64,000 nt of DNA from Sorghum bicolor (Eukaryota > Streptophyta > Magnoliopsida > Poales > Poaceae): contig NC_012870.2 of the NCBI RefSeq assembly GCF_000003195.3, positions 21,258,501 to 21,322,500 on the forward strand, read 5' to 3'. This document shows, piece by piece, positions 33,113-45,000 of the stretch. The translations under genes and the position numbers were made by a program. Position 1 is the stretch's first letter. Every line of letters starts with the position of its first letter. The notes under the pieces are model-generated. The model had not been told where the DNA came from. It searched no databases and saw only the letters and a list, made by a program, of their open reading frames with translations.

Positions 33113-35631
33113 TCAAGCTTGTGTTTTACGTACCCAAATAGATTTGGGTCCTAGGGGGTTAGTCACATAAAGTTTTGGCACCCAAACACTCCTCAATATC
33201 TCCTTCCTCTTGTGGGCACCAACATACTTTACCACGATCTTGCCATCCTTGCCCCAACAACACATATAGTCACTAGCATAGCACCGTGGAAGTGGTGCTT
33301 GTGGCTTGGGAGCTTCGGATGGCTTTATCTTGCTTCCTTGTTGCTTGTAGGTTGAATCATGGGAAGGTAAACCTTGTTGTTTGTCTTGCATATAAGCTCA
33401 TCAAGGGCAACACCCTTGTTGAACTTTACACATGGCACTTCATTCACCATGTTTCTTCCATTGGCCTTTCCATCGTACCTATTGTAGCTAAGTCCTTCCT
33501 TGATGGATGGGTGCCTAAATGCCTTGTATATGGTCTTGTTAGATTTCTCTTGGCATTTACACCCCTTCTTCATTTCCATATTCAATCTATTGATTTACTT
33601 ATCCTTTTTCTCTAGCTCAACAAGGTTAGTTGCATATGCATTTACATCAATTTTATAGCATCTTTTACAACCATTGCTAGTGGAGACATTAGAGTCTTTG
33701 GTTGCCTTAGGAGAAGTCGAAGTGCTAGCCCAAAGAGCATTATAGTTTAACTCAAGAATTTGGTATTTTTCCTTAAAGCTTGTAAGGCTCTCTTGATCTA
33801 TACTATTTTCATTTTTAAGGCTAGCTACTTGATCATTAATCGAGGAATGTTCCTTAGTCAATTTCCCAATTGAGTCATTGGCTAAAGACAATTCAACAGT
33901 TAACTTTTCAACCTTCGTCTTTTCCTCGGCGATAGATGCTTCAAGTGCTAGGTTCTTTTCCTTCTCTTGTACAATTATATCACCTTGCATCTCTAAGCAT
34001 CTATCCCTCTTCTCTAAATTCTTCATTAGATTCTTTATTTTAGTGAAGGCCTTATGACCAAATTTCTTTATCAAGGATGCCTCAAGTTGTTCTATGTTCT
34101 CATCACAACTATCATATTCATGACTAGAGGTTTCAGATGAGGTAGTTACCTTCTCCTCCTTAGCCATAAGGCAAGTTGGAGTGTAGTAGTCATCATCGAT
34201 GAGGTTGGCGAAGAGGCTCGGTGTAGAGTCCAAGTTGGGGAAGTGCTTTGGTGGTGAAGCCTTGTTTGGGGGGGTCATGAGTGATGATGAGGATTTGTGG
34301 GTGGCAATGTTTGCAACTCCCTTCTTCTTCTTCTTCTCTTCATCACTTGAGTCACTATCATTGGATACCCATTCTTCACCAAGATGAGCTTCGCCCTTTT
34401 TCTTTCCTTTGTACTTCTTATCATTATTCTTGTTGAACTTGTTCTTGTCTTTCACATTTGGACAATCAGCTATGAAGTGACCGGTTTGGCCACATCCATA
34501 ACAAAATCTCTTATTCTTTTGATGACCCTTCTTCTTCATAAACTTTCTGAGATTTCTAATGACAAAAGCAACTTCTTGATCGAAATCTTCATCACCACTT
34601 GATGAATCATCCTTCACTTTCTTCTTTTCTTGACATGACTTATGGTGTTCATGGCCTTGCTCTACCTTTAGAGCTACATTCTTGTTGTATCCCATTGCAC
34701 TAGGATTATGACTGTGTGCATTGATTGCATCTTGATCAAGGCACTCATGATGCTTGAGCTTGGCTAGTACTTCTTGAGGTGTCATGTAATCATAGTCAGG
34801 CCTTTCCATAATCACGGATGCTAGCATGTTGTTCTTTGCTCTATATGTTCTCAAGATCTTCCTAGCAACCTTGTTTTCATCCCATTCGGTGCTCCCAATA
34901 GATCTTATGCGATTGACCAAAGTCATCATCCTATCAAACATGGCTTGAGTTGATCCACCTTCTAGGAAAACAAATCTCTCCAACTCACCGTGAAGTAACT
35001 CAATGTTGCCCTTTCTCACACTCTTGTCACCTTCAAATGCTGTTTTTCAAACTTCCCAAATATCCTTGGCAACTTCTCTTCGATTCACTTTGTTGAATTC
35101 ATCTGGAGCCAAACTTGAAACAAGAATAGCTACGGCTTGCGCATTTTAACAGAAGGTGTGATCTTCCTCCAGAGTGATCTCTCTATCTTCAGTAGGATAT
35201 ATTACACCAACATCTACCACTTCCCAAAGATTTGCGGCAATGAGGTGCATCTTCATTTTGTAGGCCCAACCGGGATATCTAGTTCCATCAAAGTGAGGAG
35301 GTTTGTCGAGGTTGATAGATGGAGCATGATGATGTGAAGCCTTGATGAGCTATGAATAATCAAAGTTCATGTTGGAGTAGACTCCTTTTGGTTGACCTTC
35401 CTCTCTACCTCCAACTTCACTTGCATTGTCATTGTCCTTGTGGCCACTAGGTCCCTCATCAAATTTCCTACTACCTATTGCATCTTCTACTTTCTTACTC
35501 AGCTCCTCTTTTAACTTATTCATCTCATCTTGCATTTTCTTCATTTCATCTTGAAAGAGCTTCGATTGAGCTACCAACAGTTCTTTGGCTATTTCCTTAG
35601 CCAACTCTTGTGTCTTTTCGGATTCCAACAT
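33113..35631 (-). pseudogene. copia gag, broken
   Basis: The first block (35631-35350) is MLESEKTQELAKEIAKEL, a helical, charged N-terminus. A TAG near 35350 and another stop near 35143 follow. Between them the text reads HFDGTRYPGWAYKMKMHL, the N-terminal gag motif of copia elements. The long open block 35019-33595 (474 codons) holds the UBN2-type gag core, the CCHC knuckle CYGCGQTGHFIADC, Lys/Asp/Glu-rich stretches and a coiled coil. Further blocks (33585-33325, 33391-33113) are in other frames and end near GPKSIWVRK, typical of SIRE-like elements. At least two stops and two frameshifts are present. Confidence 0.88.
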
Positions 35632-35670
35632 TGTTTCTTCTCATGCGGTAAAGCGCTAAAAGAAGACCTT

Positions 35671-35682
35671 GCTTTGATACCA
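35671..35682 (-). other. Primer-binding site of the copia element (initiator tRNA-Met type)
   Basis: On the minus strand, TGGTATCAAAGC follows the LTR end after about 2 bp. This is one base from TGGTATCAGAGC, the usual copia PBS complementary to initiator tRNA-Met. Confidence 0.85.
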
Positions 35683-35684
35683 AT

Positions 35685-37225
35685 TGAAAGGATCTAAACA
35701 ATGCCTAGAGGGGGGGTGAATAGGCATATCTAAAAATTCTACACAAAACTCAAAGTCACTTGTCAGCAACTGCCGCAAGTCCCTACAGTTTGGGTCAGAA
35801 CTTCCAACATCGTCAGAAGTTCCGACACAAACTGTCAGTAGTTCCGACACCTACGGGAAATGAACTACAAGTGCTCAAATGAACTTTGTGAGATCCACAA
35901 CTAACAACACCACTATCTAGTGGTTAGATGAAGATGTTGAGAGCCTTCCTTGACACCGAGAGTCCCCCAAACCATAGATCAAGACCAAACCCTAAAAAGA
36001 GGTTGAGGTATACAAGCAAATACAAGTAATACAAGTAAATTTTAAGAACAACAATCATAAGTGACACAAGGATTTATCCCGAGGTTCAGCAACCCCACTA
36101 AGGAGTTCCTGCGTCCTCGTTATTGAGGTGACCACCAAGGTCGGAGTCTCTTTCACCTCCTTGCCTCCCTCAAAGTAACCACAAAGGTCACTCGAGTTCT
36201 CCACTAAGAAAAACCAGGGTAATACAAAATTTCCAAGGCTCTTCCACAAGATGGAAGCTCTTGGACGACGCCTAGCCAGCTAGGGTTCCAAGAACCTAAG
36301 AGTAAAAGATTCAAAACCTGTCGGCTTGACAAAGAGATCAAGTGCTCAAGCTTCTCAAAGTGTTGCTCTCACTTATCCACTCTCCAATCACTCTAAACCT
36401 TAGGTGAATCAAAGTTAGGAGCAAAGAGGAGAGGAGAGAGGAGTCTTGAATGCTTGGGAGCTATTTTGTCTGAGGGTTGGTCGCAATGAATGAGTGGGTA
36501 ACGGTTAGAAAAAGAGAGAGAGCTATTTATACTACTGGGAGAAAAGTCTGCTCAGATCTACGTCGGAAGTTCCGACATATAGACCGGGACTTCCGACACG
36601 CACTGGAAACACTGTACAAGAGACAGTCAAAGTCTGCGCACAAAGTCAGTGTCGGAACTCCCGACGTACATCGGGACTTCCGACGCGTCAGCACTGCTGA
36701 CGAAGGTTGGAACTGCTGGCGCTTGTGCGAGGAAGAAGTCAGCCAGAGACCTAGCGTCGGGACTTCCGACGCTTGTCGGGACTTCTGACACGTGCGCGTG
36801 CAGGACTTAGCGTCGAGAGTTCTGATTCACGTCGAGACTTCCGACGACCACACCCACGTCGAGACTTCCGACACCAGTAGACCCAGAAAAGGTATCTAAG
36901 TGCTTGTGAGGTGCTAGAGTGTCTCTAAAAAGTTTTAGTTGAAAGACTTGAGCACTCTATCTTCCCCAAACCAACAACTTTTGAACCCCTCTTGATAGTA
37001 CGACATACCTAAACCCAAAGTAAAATAGATAAACAATTAAGCTCTAGGTTGACTCCAATGTCCTTCTCAAAACCAAAGATTGGGGGACACCATTTCATGT
37101 TTTGTCAAACCTTTGAATCTTTCATGAGACTAGTAGCTGTAGCAATTCTCAAATAAAACACATTAGTCCCTAAATTGGGTGTCATCACTACACCAAAACC
37201 GACATAGGGGGCAAATGCACTTTCA
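35685..37225 (-). repeat. 5' LTR of the copia element
   Basis: This 1541-bp LTR on the minus strand begins TGAAAGTGCATTTG (at 37225) and ends GATCCTTTCA (at 35685). It carries many degenerate copies of a TCGGAACTTCCGAC-like palindrome (35.76-35.85 and 36.56-36.87 kb). Confidence 0.8.
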
Positions 37226-38036
37226 CTCTCAAACTCCCCCTTCTTCTCCTCTTTCCTCCTAGATTCAAATCTTGTAAGAGATTGAGTTGATAGAAGGGAT
37301 TTGGTGAGAGAAACATCAATTCAAAGCTTGAGAACTTGATTTCTTCATCAAGCCAGTTGGATTTACATCTATTACTCTTGGGTTCTTGGAACCCTAGCTA
37401 GCTAGACGTCACCCAAGAGCTCCTGATTTGTGGGAGAACCTTGGGAAATTTGTATTACCTTTGATTTTCTAGTGAAGAACTCAAGTTTACCTTTGTGGTT
37501 GCTTGAGAGAGGCAAGGAGGTGAAAGAGACTCCAACCTTAGTGGTCACCTCAACAATAAGGACGTACGCATGCCTTAGTGGCGAGCCAAACTTGGGGATA
37601 AATCTTTGTGTCCTGCATGCTTATTGTTGTTGTGATTACTTGTTCTTTGTTGTCTCTCTCTCCCTCAAGCTATTTCTTAGGTTTTGGTCCCAATCTACAA
37701 ATTGGTGGTGCTCCAAGGTTAAGGAAGCACTTAGACTATTTCATCTTACCACTAGGAAGTGGGGTTGTAAGTTATTGGCTTCACAAAGTTCATTTAAGCA
37801 CTTGTAGTTCATTTCCCGTAGGTGTCGAAACTTCTAACAGTTTGCATTGGAACTTCTGACGATGTCAAAAGTTTTGATTGAACTATCGTAACTTCTAACA
37901 ATGCTGACAAATGACTTTAAGTTGTGTAGAAAATTTTTAGATACACCTATTCACCCTCCCTCTAGGCTTATTAGGGATCCTTATAGTGGCGCTATCCTTT
38001 TTAGCCTGTATTGATGATCACACTAGACCTAAGTGG
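37226..38036 (+). repeat. Truncated copia LTR in opposite orientation (R-U5 part)
   Basis: The plus strand at about 37250-37982 matches the reverse complement of 36430-35690. Shared blocks include GGTTCTTGGAACCCTAGCT, GGCAAGGAGGTGAAAGAGAC and CTATTCACCC. It therefore forms a head-to-head pair with the copia LTR. The U3 half is missing; it may lie beyond the left edge if the minus-strand copia inserted into this LTR. Confidence 0.7.
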
Positions 38037-39700
38037 TTTTGAAAGTGCATCTAGGACCTTAGTGAGGGTTTTGGTGGACTGAATGAAAATATGATTAAGG
38101 GCTAATAACACTCATAGGATTTGCATGTGTTTTGTTCTAGGTTGATTCTATTGTATGATAGACTCATATTATATATTGTGATCAATATTGATGAGAATAG
38201 AGTCCAAGGTTGTTCATTAAAATGCATGAATTGGCAAGCAAGTATGTTATGAAATAAACGAGACATGAGGGTTGCATATGGATTAGTCTCACCTATAAAG
38301 CTTGCAAATATAAAATCAAAGATAATGAATATGGTGTTCATTCTTATGGTTACTTGTCAATGCTTGTGTATGGAGTTTATTGAAATGTCATGGAATCAAT
38401 CTAGCTCAAGCAGATGACAGCAATGCAAATGAAATGATTTACAATGTATTCTTATTTTTTATTCAACGCAAGATATGACTTCATAGCTTTATAGGGTGAA
38501 TATAACAAGTCACGGGCTTCGATGATGTACTAAGCGAGGGTGAAGGGCAATGCCCGCTTGGCTATCGAAGGACCTGGCTAGGGTGAAGAAAAGAGTACTT
38601 GCATTGAGTGAAGGTACTAATTAAGCTATGGAAAGTCATGTTGATGTGGAGAATCAAATCATCTGTTGAATCAATATATGTAAGTGACTTGAAGCCTATG
38701 ATTGAAATTCAATGTGTGAATTGGTTCAAGTCACATGCTCAATGTGGCAAGCAAAGGATTAAAGGAAGCTCAAGTTGTGACTAAAGGTTGCTATCTTTTA
38801 TTTCTTTATAGGCATAACACACTATCAACAAGAGGGATGCATCACTGAGTTTGAGACAAGTGATAGTGCTCAAGTAAACCTATGTGAGGAAACTTGAGAG
38901 TGAGAGAGAAGCTTTACCTCATCCTCTATAGGAAAATCAGCCGACTAGGATGAATTTTGCCCTAATGGCTAGTTGATTTAAATAACCGACCAAACCAAGT
39001 TTTCATATCGACTAGGTCGAGTTAGCCCAATAAATTCCAATGGTTGGTTTTTTAGTGAGTCCTATTTATTCCTCTCCCTTTCCTCCTTTTGTTGGTCGTT
39101 GTTGCTACCCACTTGCCATACACGACCAGAAGCCCTAGGCCACTCCTCTCCTTCCCTTTATAGGTGATAGTGATTAGAAAAGTGATAATCCTTTGGTTAT
39201 GGAGTGAGCCTTGCTTTGTGAGAAGCCTATAAGTGGCATTAGAGAGCTTGAGAGATATTATGTGAGCTATCAAACATCTTGAGCACTTTAGCAAGTCAAG
39301 AATTTGGGTTGTTTGCATTTGTGACTCTTGGAACTTTGGCTCTTGGTGGCTAGGCGTCACTGCTAAGCACCCAAGGGTGTGAGTTACCGCAATATAGTTC
39401 ACAAGGACTGTAATCTTGTCATTGAAAAAAGGAAAAAGCTCGCTTAGTGGAAGTGTGAAAAATGGTTAAAAGAAACCCGACTAGAGTAGACCTTTGTTGG
39501 GTCACTCAGGGCTTCCACAACATAGACATCCGGCTCATTTGGAGGCCTAAATTTTAGTCAAACAAATATCTGCATCTTACTTTGGTTTGTCTCGTTTTTG
39601 TTCATATGCATACATTTATTGTGCTACTGCCTGTGTCTACTTGGGTGTGATGTAGGGACTGTGCGAACCTGCAAACATATTGCACACCATGTTTCCATGG
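38037..39700 (+). repeat. Degraded copia-type LTR sequence
   Basis: The stretch starts TGAAAGTGCATCTAGG, like other SIRE-type LTRs. It contains LTR-like landmarks in order: ATAGGCATAACACACTATC, GAGCACTTTAGCAAGTCAAG, and GGTGGCTAGGCGTCACTGC with GTGAGTTACCGC. The 3' end is not defined. No coding sequence is present. Confidence 0.5.
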
Positions 39701-40617
39701 ATCCGGAGTAGTGTATAAAGCCACTTAAAGCCTAAGGATTATGCTAATAGTCTTATTACCCAAATTGAGTTGCATATACGCTAGCTTGATGACACGCAAA
39801 GAAACTAGCCATGAGAAAATTGGAACAATTTACACTTCCGTCGTACCGAAAAACCTTAAACTCAGATACGACGACACAAGGACTTCGGTGGGAGTTAGAA
39901 TGACAAAGACATGCCTTTTATTTAGCCAAGATGTCGATGGGCAAGCAACGGAGGACAAACAACATGGCACTACGCACTAGCCATTGAAGGTTCATTATTT
40001 GACATATACCTGAAAGCTGTCCAACTAATACCGTACGTATAGCTGTTGAAGGCGCGCGGCAAGATGGTACTATAAACCGTGCAGTCAAGATCATATGCTT
40101 AATTAATTTGGTGCCGGCCAAATGCCCACCAAGAACGACAAGTGTCGCTCCAAGAGATGGGAAATTGGCAAATTGCTTTGTGGCACCGTTTCCAGGCTTC
40201 CAGCGGGATAGCTCATCGATCATTGCTACCATACAGTAGTAAAGAACAAGTGCATGTCACTGATTGGACAACTCGCATAGAAGGAAATTCATGTACGTAG
40301 CTAGCTTAGGCAGAGGTGAGAGATAAAAGTAAAAAATATTTATAATTTTAATTTTTTATGTACTATTGAACCTACGTGCTATTTTTATTTTTTTATGTAC
40401 TATTGAACCTATATGCCTTCTCTTACATTCTTAAACTACGTGAAATAGATTAGTTATTTATTTGCCGCTAGTGACTACTCTTTCTCTTATATTTTTCTGT
40501 CTATGTCTAAATAGCTAGCCAAATAGCTAGCTATGGGAGACATCCTATATGCCCAGAATCTGCCACCTTGCTTTTGTGTTGTGTCGGAATTATTTTAACT
40601 TTTAATTAGACGACGAG
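39701..40617. other. Intergenic sequence, no gene recognised
   Basis: AT-rich sequence. One ORF of 104 codons (40232-39918, minus) shows no recognisable domain. No repeat boundary is clear. Confidence 0.5.
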
Positions 40618-41063
40618 ATGTACTACCTCTATCAAAAAAAATATATACTCCCTCCGTTCACAAAAGAATTTCTAGAATCTGTGTCAGTCAATTTTTTTAA
40701 AGTTTGACTAACTTTATATAAAAGAGTAACAATTTCTATGACATAAAATGCGTATTATGAAAATATATTTTATGATAAATTTAATGATACTAATTTGGTA
40801 TCATAAATCTTAGCATTTTTTTCTAAAAATTTGTTCAAAGTTTAAAAAGTTTAACTTTTGATTCAATTCATGGACGGAGGGAGTAATTATAGGATGTGTG
40901 TTGGTCAAATTTGTTTAAAATTTGATCAATGCAAGTTTTTCTCTGATTTTGTTAAATTTGATCAAGTTATAGTAAGTACTATTACTATTTATGTCTCTAA
41001 ATAAATTTGACTTCTTAGAAAATAAGAATTGTATTTTTTTTTCTATGGATGGAGGGAGTACTT
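40618..41063. mobile_element. Stowaway MITE (outer), interrupted by a second Stowaway
   Basis: The left end TACTACCTCTATC and right end GATGGAGGGAGTA are degenerate CTCCCTCCGT termini flanked by TA. The interior is AT-rich and is split by the inner MITE at 40651-40889. Confidence 0.7.
40651..40889. mobile_element. Stowaway MITE (inner)
   Basis: This MITE has termini CTCCCTCCGTTC and GGACGGAGGGAG, flanked by TA on both sides. It is about 235 bp, AT-rich and non-coding. The ends are better kept than those of the outer copy, as expected for a later insertion. Confidence 0.85.
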
Positions 41064-41950
41064 TATTTTTCATCGGACAGTACTATTCCTCTTGTTTATT
41101 ATGTTGTCCACGGAACCAGTGCATTTACGTTCGACGGACGCAGCGCAAAGAGGCATGGACTCTCCCGTCTCTCTCCCATCCCATAGTCCTGTGCTGGGGC
41201 TGAGATAAAGACCTGCCAGTGCAGCACTGCGTCGCAACTACACGATCTCGCTGGAGTTACTACGACGTCTCTGAATCACTGCTACTGCTCCCAGAGTCAG
41301 GGGTCTGTTATTTTTTTTAATTAAAAAAGTGAGAGATATGAAAAAGAAATGCACACCGACAGATCTAAAAAAAGAACAACTCCTACCTTCGTTTTGCGAT
41401 TAGAACTTTTACCACGGAAACCCTTTTTTGCCGACTAGTATGTCCTCTATTGGCTCTATATATACGTACGTGCGCGCTACACATCCATTCACTACATGGA
41501 TACGTCCTCTATACGTGCTATACATCTCAGAGCTCTCTCTCCCCACTCACATGGATGCTGCTCATCGCATGGCTCTCTCCCTGTCCCCATGGTCCTACCA
41601 CACCAAAATCTCAAAAAGTCGGACGTCAATGACATTGCCGTAGTGTGCTGTGTGCATGCAAGTCTTCGGCGTTATTTTCTGGCCGACGCGTCACAAAAGT
41701 AGAGGACACGTAGCACACACACCACACCACCACACAGTCGTTGCCAACCTAATGAAGTCGAATGATTGTACTGATATGATAATATTGAACTCTGTATGTG
41801 TGTGTGTGTGTGTGTGTTAGTTTTTTTTACTGAATTCTTTCTGAAGCGCATGTAAGAGAGAATTGATGAGCCGAAGGTTATGATGGTGTGGTAGTAGTTA
41901 TTGTACTTTCCAGCGGGGTCACTGTTCTCTCCCCGTACACACAAGCGCGA
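41064..41950. other. Upstream region of the CER1-like gene
   Basis: No gene is recognised. It contains a (TG)n microsatellite at about 41797-41818 and pyrimidine-rich stretches. It ends at the promoter of the wax gene. Confidence 0.6.
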
Positions 41951-41955
41951 GCAGC

Positions 41956-41964
41956 TCTATAAAT
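41956..41964 (+). promoter_or_regulatory. TATA box of the CER1-like gene
   Basis: TCTATAAAT lies 90-97 bp upstream of the ATG at 42053, which leaves a 5' leader of roughly 60 bp. Confidence 0.7.
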
Positions 41965-42052
41965 TGAGCTTGTCCAAGGACGACAGTTCAGTTCACTGGT
42001 GGCTGGGACTAGATCACAAATCACAGGGAAGCAGTGGTAGTGGTACCTTGCA

Positions 42053-45000
42053 ATGGCGACGAACCCCGGCCTCTTCACCGAGTGGCCATGGAAGAAGCTC
42101 GGCAACTTCAAGGTAGAGCTCTCCCATCTCCATATCCTGCGGCCTACGTACGGTTCACGTACTCCCGTAGCCAGCTCATCAAGCAAACGTCCTTGGCTGA
42201 TGCGTGCATGGCAAAGGAGAGCGGCAGCTCAAGTAAAATCAGCAATCACTAGTTCAGTTCTCTGTTCACCGGCGTGCCATGCCATGCATGGCCATGTTCA
42301 TGCACTGTGTCGGAACATGCATGCGTGGACTTTCTATGCATGCACCTGTGAGATCAGTTTTATGCCACTGTGGCTTCCAGTAGATAGGTCTCTTTTGCTG
42401 TTTTGGGTAGCAGCGACGGCTCCTCGCCTTCGTGGTTATCATGTTTGTAATTTTTTCTCTCTCAATGACTTAATGAAATACGGGTGAATGGCATGCAGTA
42501 CCTGTTGGTGGCGCCGTGGGTGGCGCACGGCGTCTACCTCGTGGCGACCAAGGGGTGGAAGGCGGCCGACCTGGGGTACATGGCCATCTTCCCGTCGCTG
42601 CTCCTCCGGATGCTGCAGAACCAGGTGTGGATCACCGTGTCGCGGCTCCAGAACGCGCGCGGCCGGCGGCAGATCGTGGACAGGGGCATCGAGTTCGAGC
42701 AGGTGGACCGGGAGCGCAACTGGGACGACCAGATCCTCCTCAGCGGCATCCTCATGTACCTGGGCTTCATGTACATCCCCGGCGGGCAGCACCTGCCGCT
42801 GTGGCGCACGGACGGCGCCGTGCTCATCGCGCTGCTGCACGCCGGCCCCGTCGAGCTCATCTACTACTGGTTCCACCGCGCGCTGCACCACCACTTCCTC
42901 TACACGCGCTACCACTCCCACCACCACGCATCCATCGTCACCGAGCCAATCACCTGTAAGCTACTCTACTTACTATACAAGCCAAGTCGCCCCGCCGGCC
43001 CCTCTCACTTTCAAATTTCAATACGCCGGCAAATTTGATGCCAGTACGTACGTAATCATGCATATGCAAGTTGGCAAATTTGCTTGGTAGAGCTAGCTCC
43101 AGCTCCAACTTGCTCCAAGATGAGTGTTGGAGTGAATTATCTTATTTACATTCTGAAAGAAGGTTAAAACTAGTCTATTTTGACTTACAAACTTTATACC
43201 ACCTCCGCCCTCATCCTTAGTCAAACATCAAAATTTTGACCATTTGTTTTATATAAATTGTTTTATATAAAAATAGCACCAAAATTTAGGCCCCATATCA
43301 TACATCTCCACATCACTGGTGAAGTCATTTTTCTTTTCTTCAACTCCACAAGCATCTCCACCGGTAAAGCAAAAACAACTCTACATGTGGAACTTTTTAA
43401 AACATGCTCTCAGAATCCCACATAAGGCCTACCACAGCAAGTGGGAGCTAAAACAAGCTACAATTTTTAGCTCCATCTCCTATTTACCCTTGTGAGAGCG
43501 TGTTTTAAGGAGCTTCTATGTTTCATTTTACCCTGACATAAAACAACTCCAAACGGAGAAGCTTTGCCAAACATAGAAGCTTTGTCAAATGGAGCCTTAC
43601 AACATCAAATAAATAAATATACTATTAAAATATATATTATTACATGACAAATCTAATGACACTTATTTTGTATGGTACCTTTTTCATAAATATAAACTTA
43701 GGCTCATAATGATTTAACTCGGTACTACGTAAAATTGTATTCTTTTTACTACAGCAAAGAGTTTTTTCCCCCTGTCGTACAGAACATTTTATGAAAAAAC
43801 ACTGTGCTGTAGACAATCTTTTAAAGAGTCTAGGTCTAGGAGCTTAACATGGCTTTGGCATGGTCCCGGACATCGACATCCAGAGTTGCATGCATGAGGT
43901 TGCTTGGAACAAAGACCTTTCCAAAGGACAGTAAAACATGCGCCTTCCCTTTCAAAGGGCTTCTACTGACCAGAGACGGCACTGTCAATCGACAACGCGT
44001 CTCCTGTCGTCTTGAATCTTGATGCCGAATTTGAGCCCTGGAGAGCGACCACTGGCCGATTAAGGACATGCAAATCCGGGACCATGCGAAAGCCATGCTG
44101 CACAGTTGCTGCATGCCTACAGCTTTCACAACCGAACAGAATCGAAACATGATCGCGTTCATTGCCGGACACCACGTACACGTACTTATTACCACCGAAT
44201 CACTATCTCCATCGGACGGATAGAACCCCCACAGTATTCTAGGTTGTCAGCAAGGAAACCAATATTCTTAAAAGCTGTTCTAGGGACACCATCGTTTTCT
44301 GATGTAATTGTCAAAGTCTTGATTCCAATAAAAAAGATAGTAAAACAATATCTTCACTCGTAAAATAGAAGTTCATTTCTTTTTTAAAAAAATGAAATAT
44401 AAGAGAAGCTTCTTAGTTCTCATGTACGTAAAGTTTTAGAAATATAGAGCCTACATATGGTTGAGCTGGGAGTGTTGTGTGTACCTTGGGTATAGTGGCA
44501 GAACTCTGCATGCAGCTAGGCTTCAACAGCTGTAAGCATAGTGAATTTAACCATATAAAGACGATTCTTTAGAAAGAAGTACCTTACTTCTGAGTAGTTC
44601 AAACTATCAGAGATGAAACTTTGAAGGGAAACAGTTAACTAATTCACATGTAACCCAGGGAGGTTACGAGAGGAAGAGAAAGTAGATAAACCAGGATTAA
44701 TGGCAGAGTATTTTTGCAAACTATTTTTATGGCACTAATTCAAAGGTGCAAAAACAGAGAAAAGTACTTGCACTAGACATGCCTTAGCCATGGAAATGAT
44801 GTGACAAGAATTCACAGTTTAATAGATAACAATGAATATTAGCTTGTTTTTCTACTTCCCATCTCCATTGGTTTCCATAAGCAGTAAGATAAACTGATAC
44901 AGAAAAGCTGTAATTCAAACAAGGTCATACTTACAGCATGCAATACACCTCAAAGAAATGTAAAAACAGAGAGATAAGTCTTCAAGCATACAACCAGGAG

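Larger units (their letters stand above)
1..37225 (-). mobile_element. Ty1/copia (SIRE/Maximus-like) element, interrupted, left part outside window
   Basis: This is the outermost element. Reading leftwards from its 5' LTR (35685-37225) come the primer-binding site, gag, protease, and pre-integrase/integrase, which runs off the left edge. The coding sequence is split into three pieces (32804-35631, 2383-2424, 1-766) by element B (TSD TAGAC) and a solo LTR (TSD GTGAC/GCGAC). When the pieces are read in order the frame continues through the protease-to-integrase junction, so they were one element. Gag carries stops and frameshifts, so the element is dead. The SIRE-like assignment rests on the gag/protease style and the LTR start TGAAAGTGCAT. 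Confidence 0.85.

Noticed and set aside
36560..36870. Possible CRISPR-like array of palindromic repeats
   Set aside because: Repeats are degenerate, unevenly spaced and inside a plant LTR; this is a nuclear plant sequence.
39918..40232. 104-codon ORF on the minus strand
   Set aside because: No family resemblance and no supporting context.
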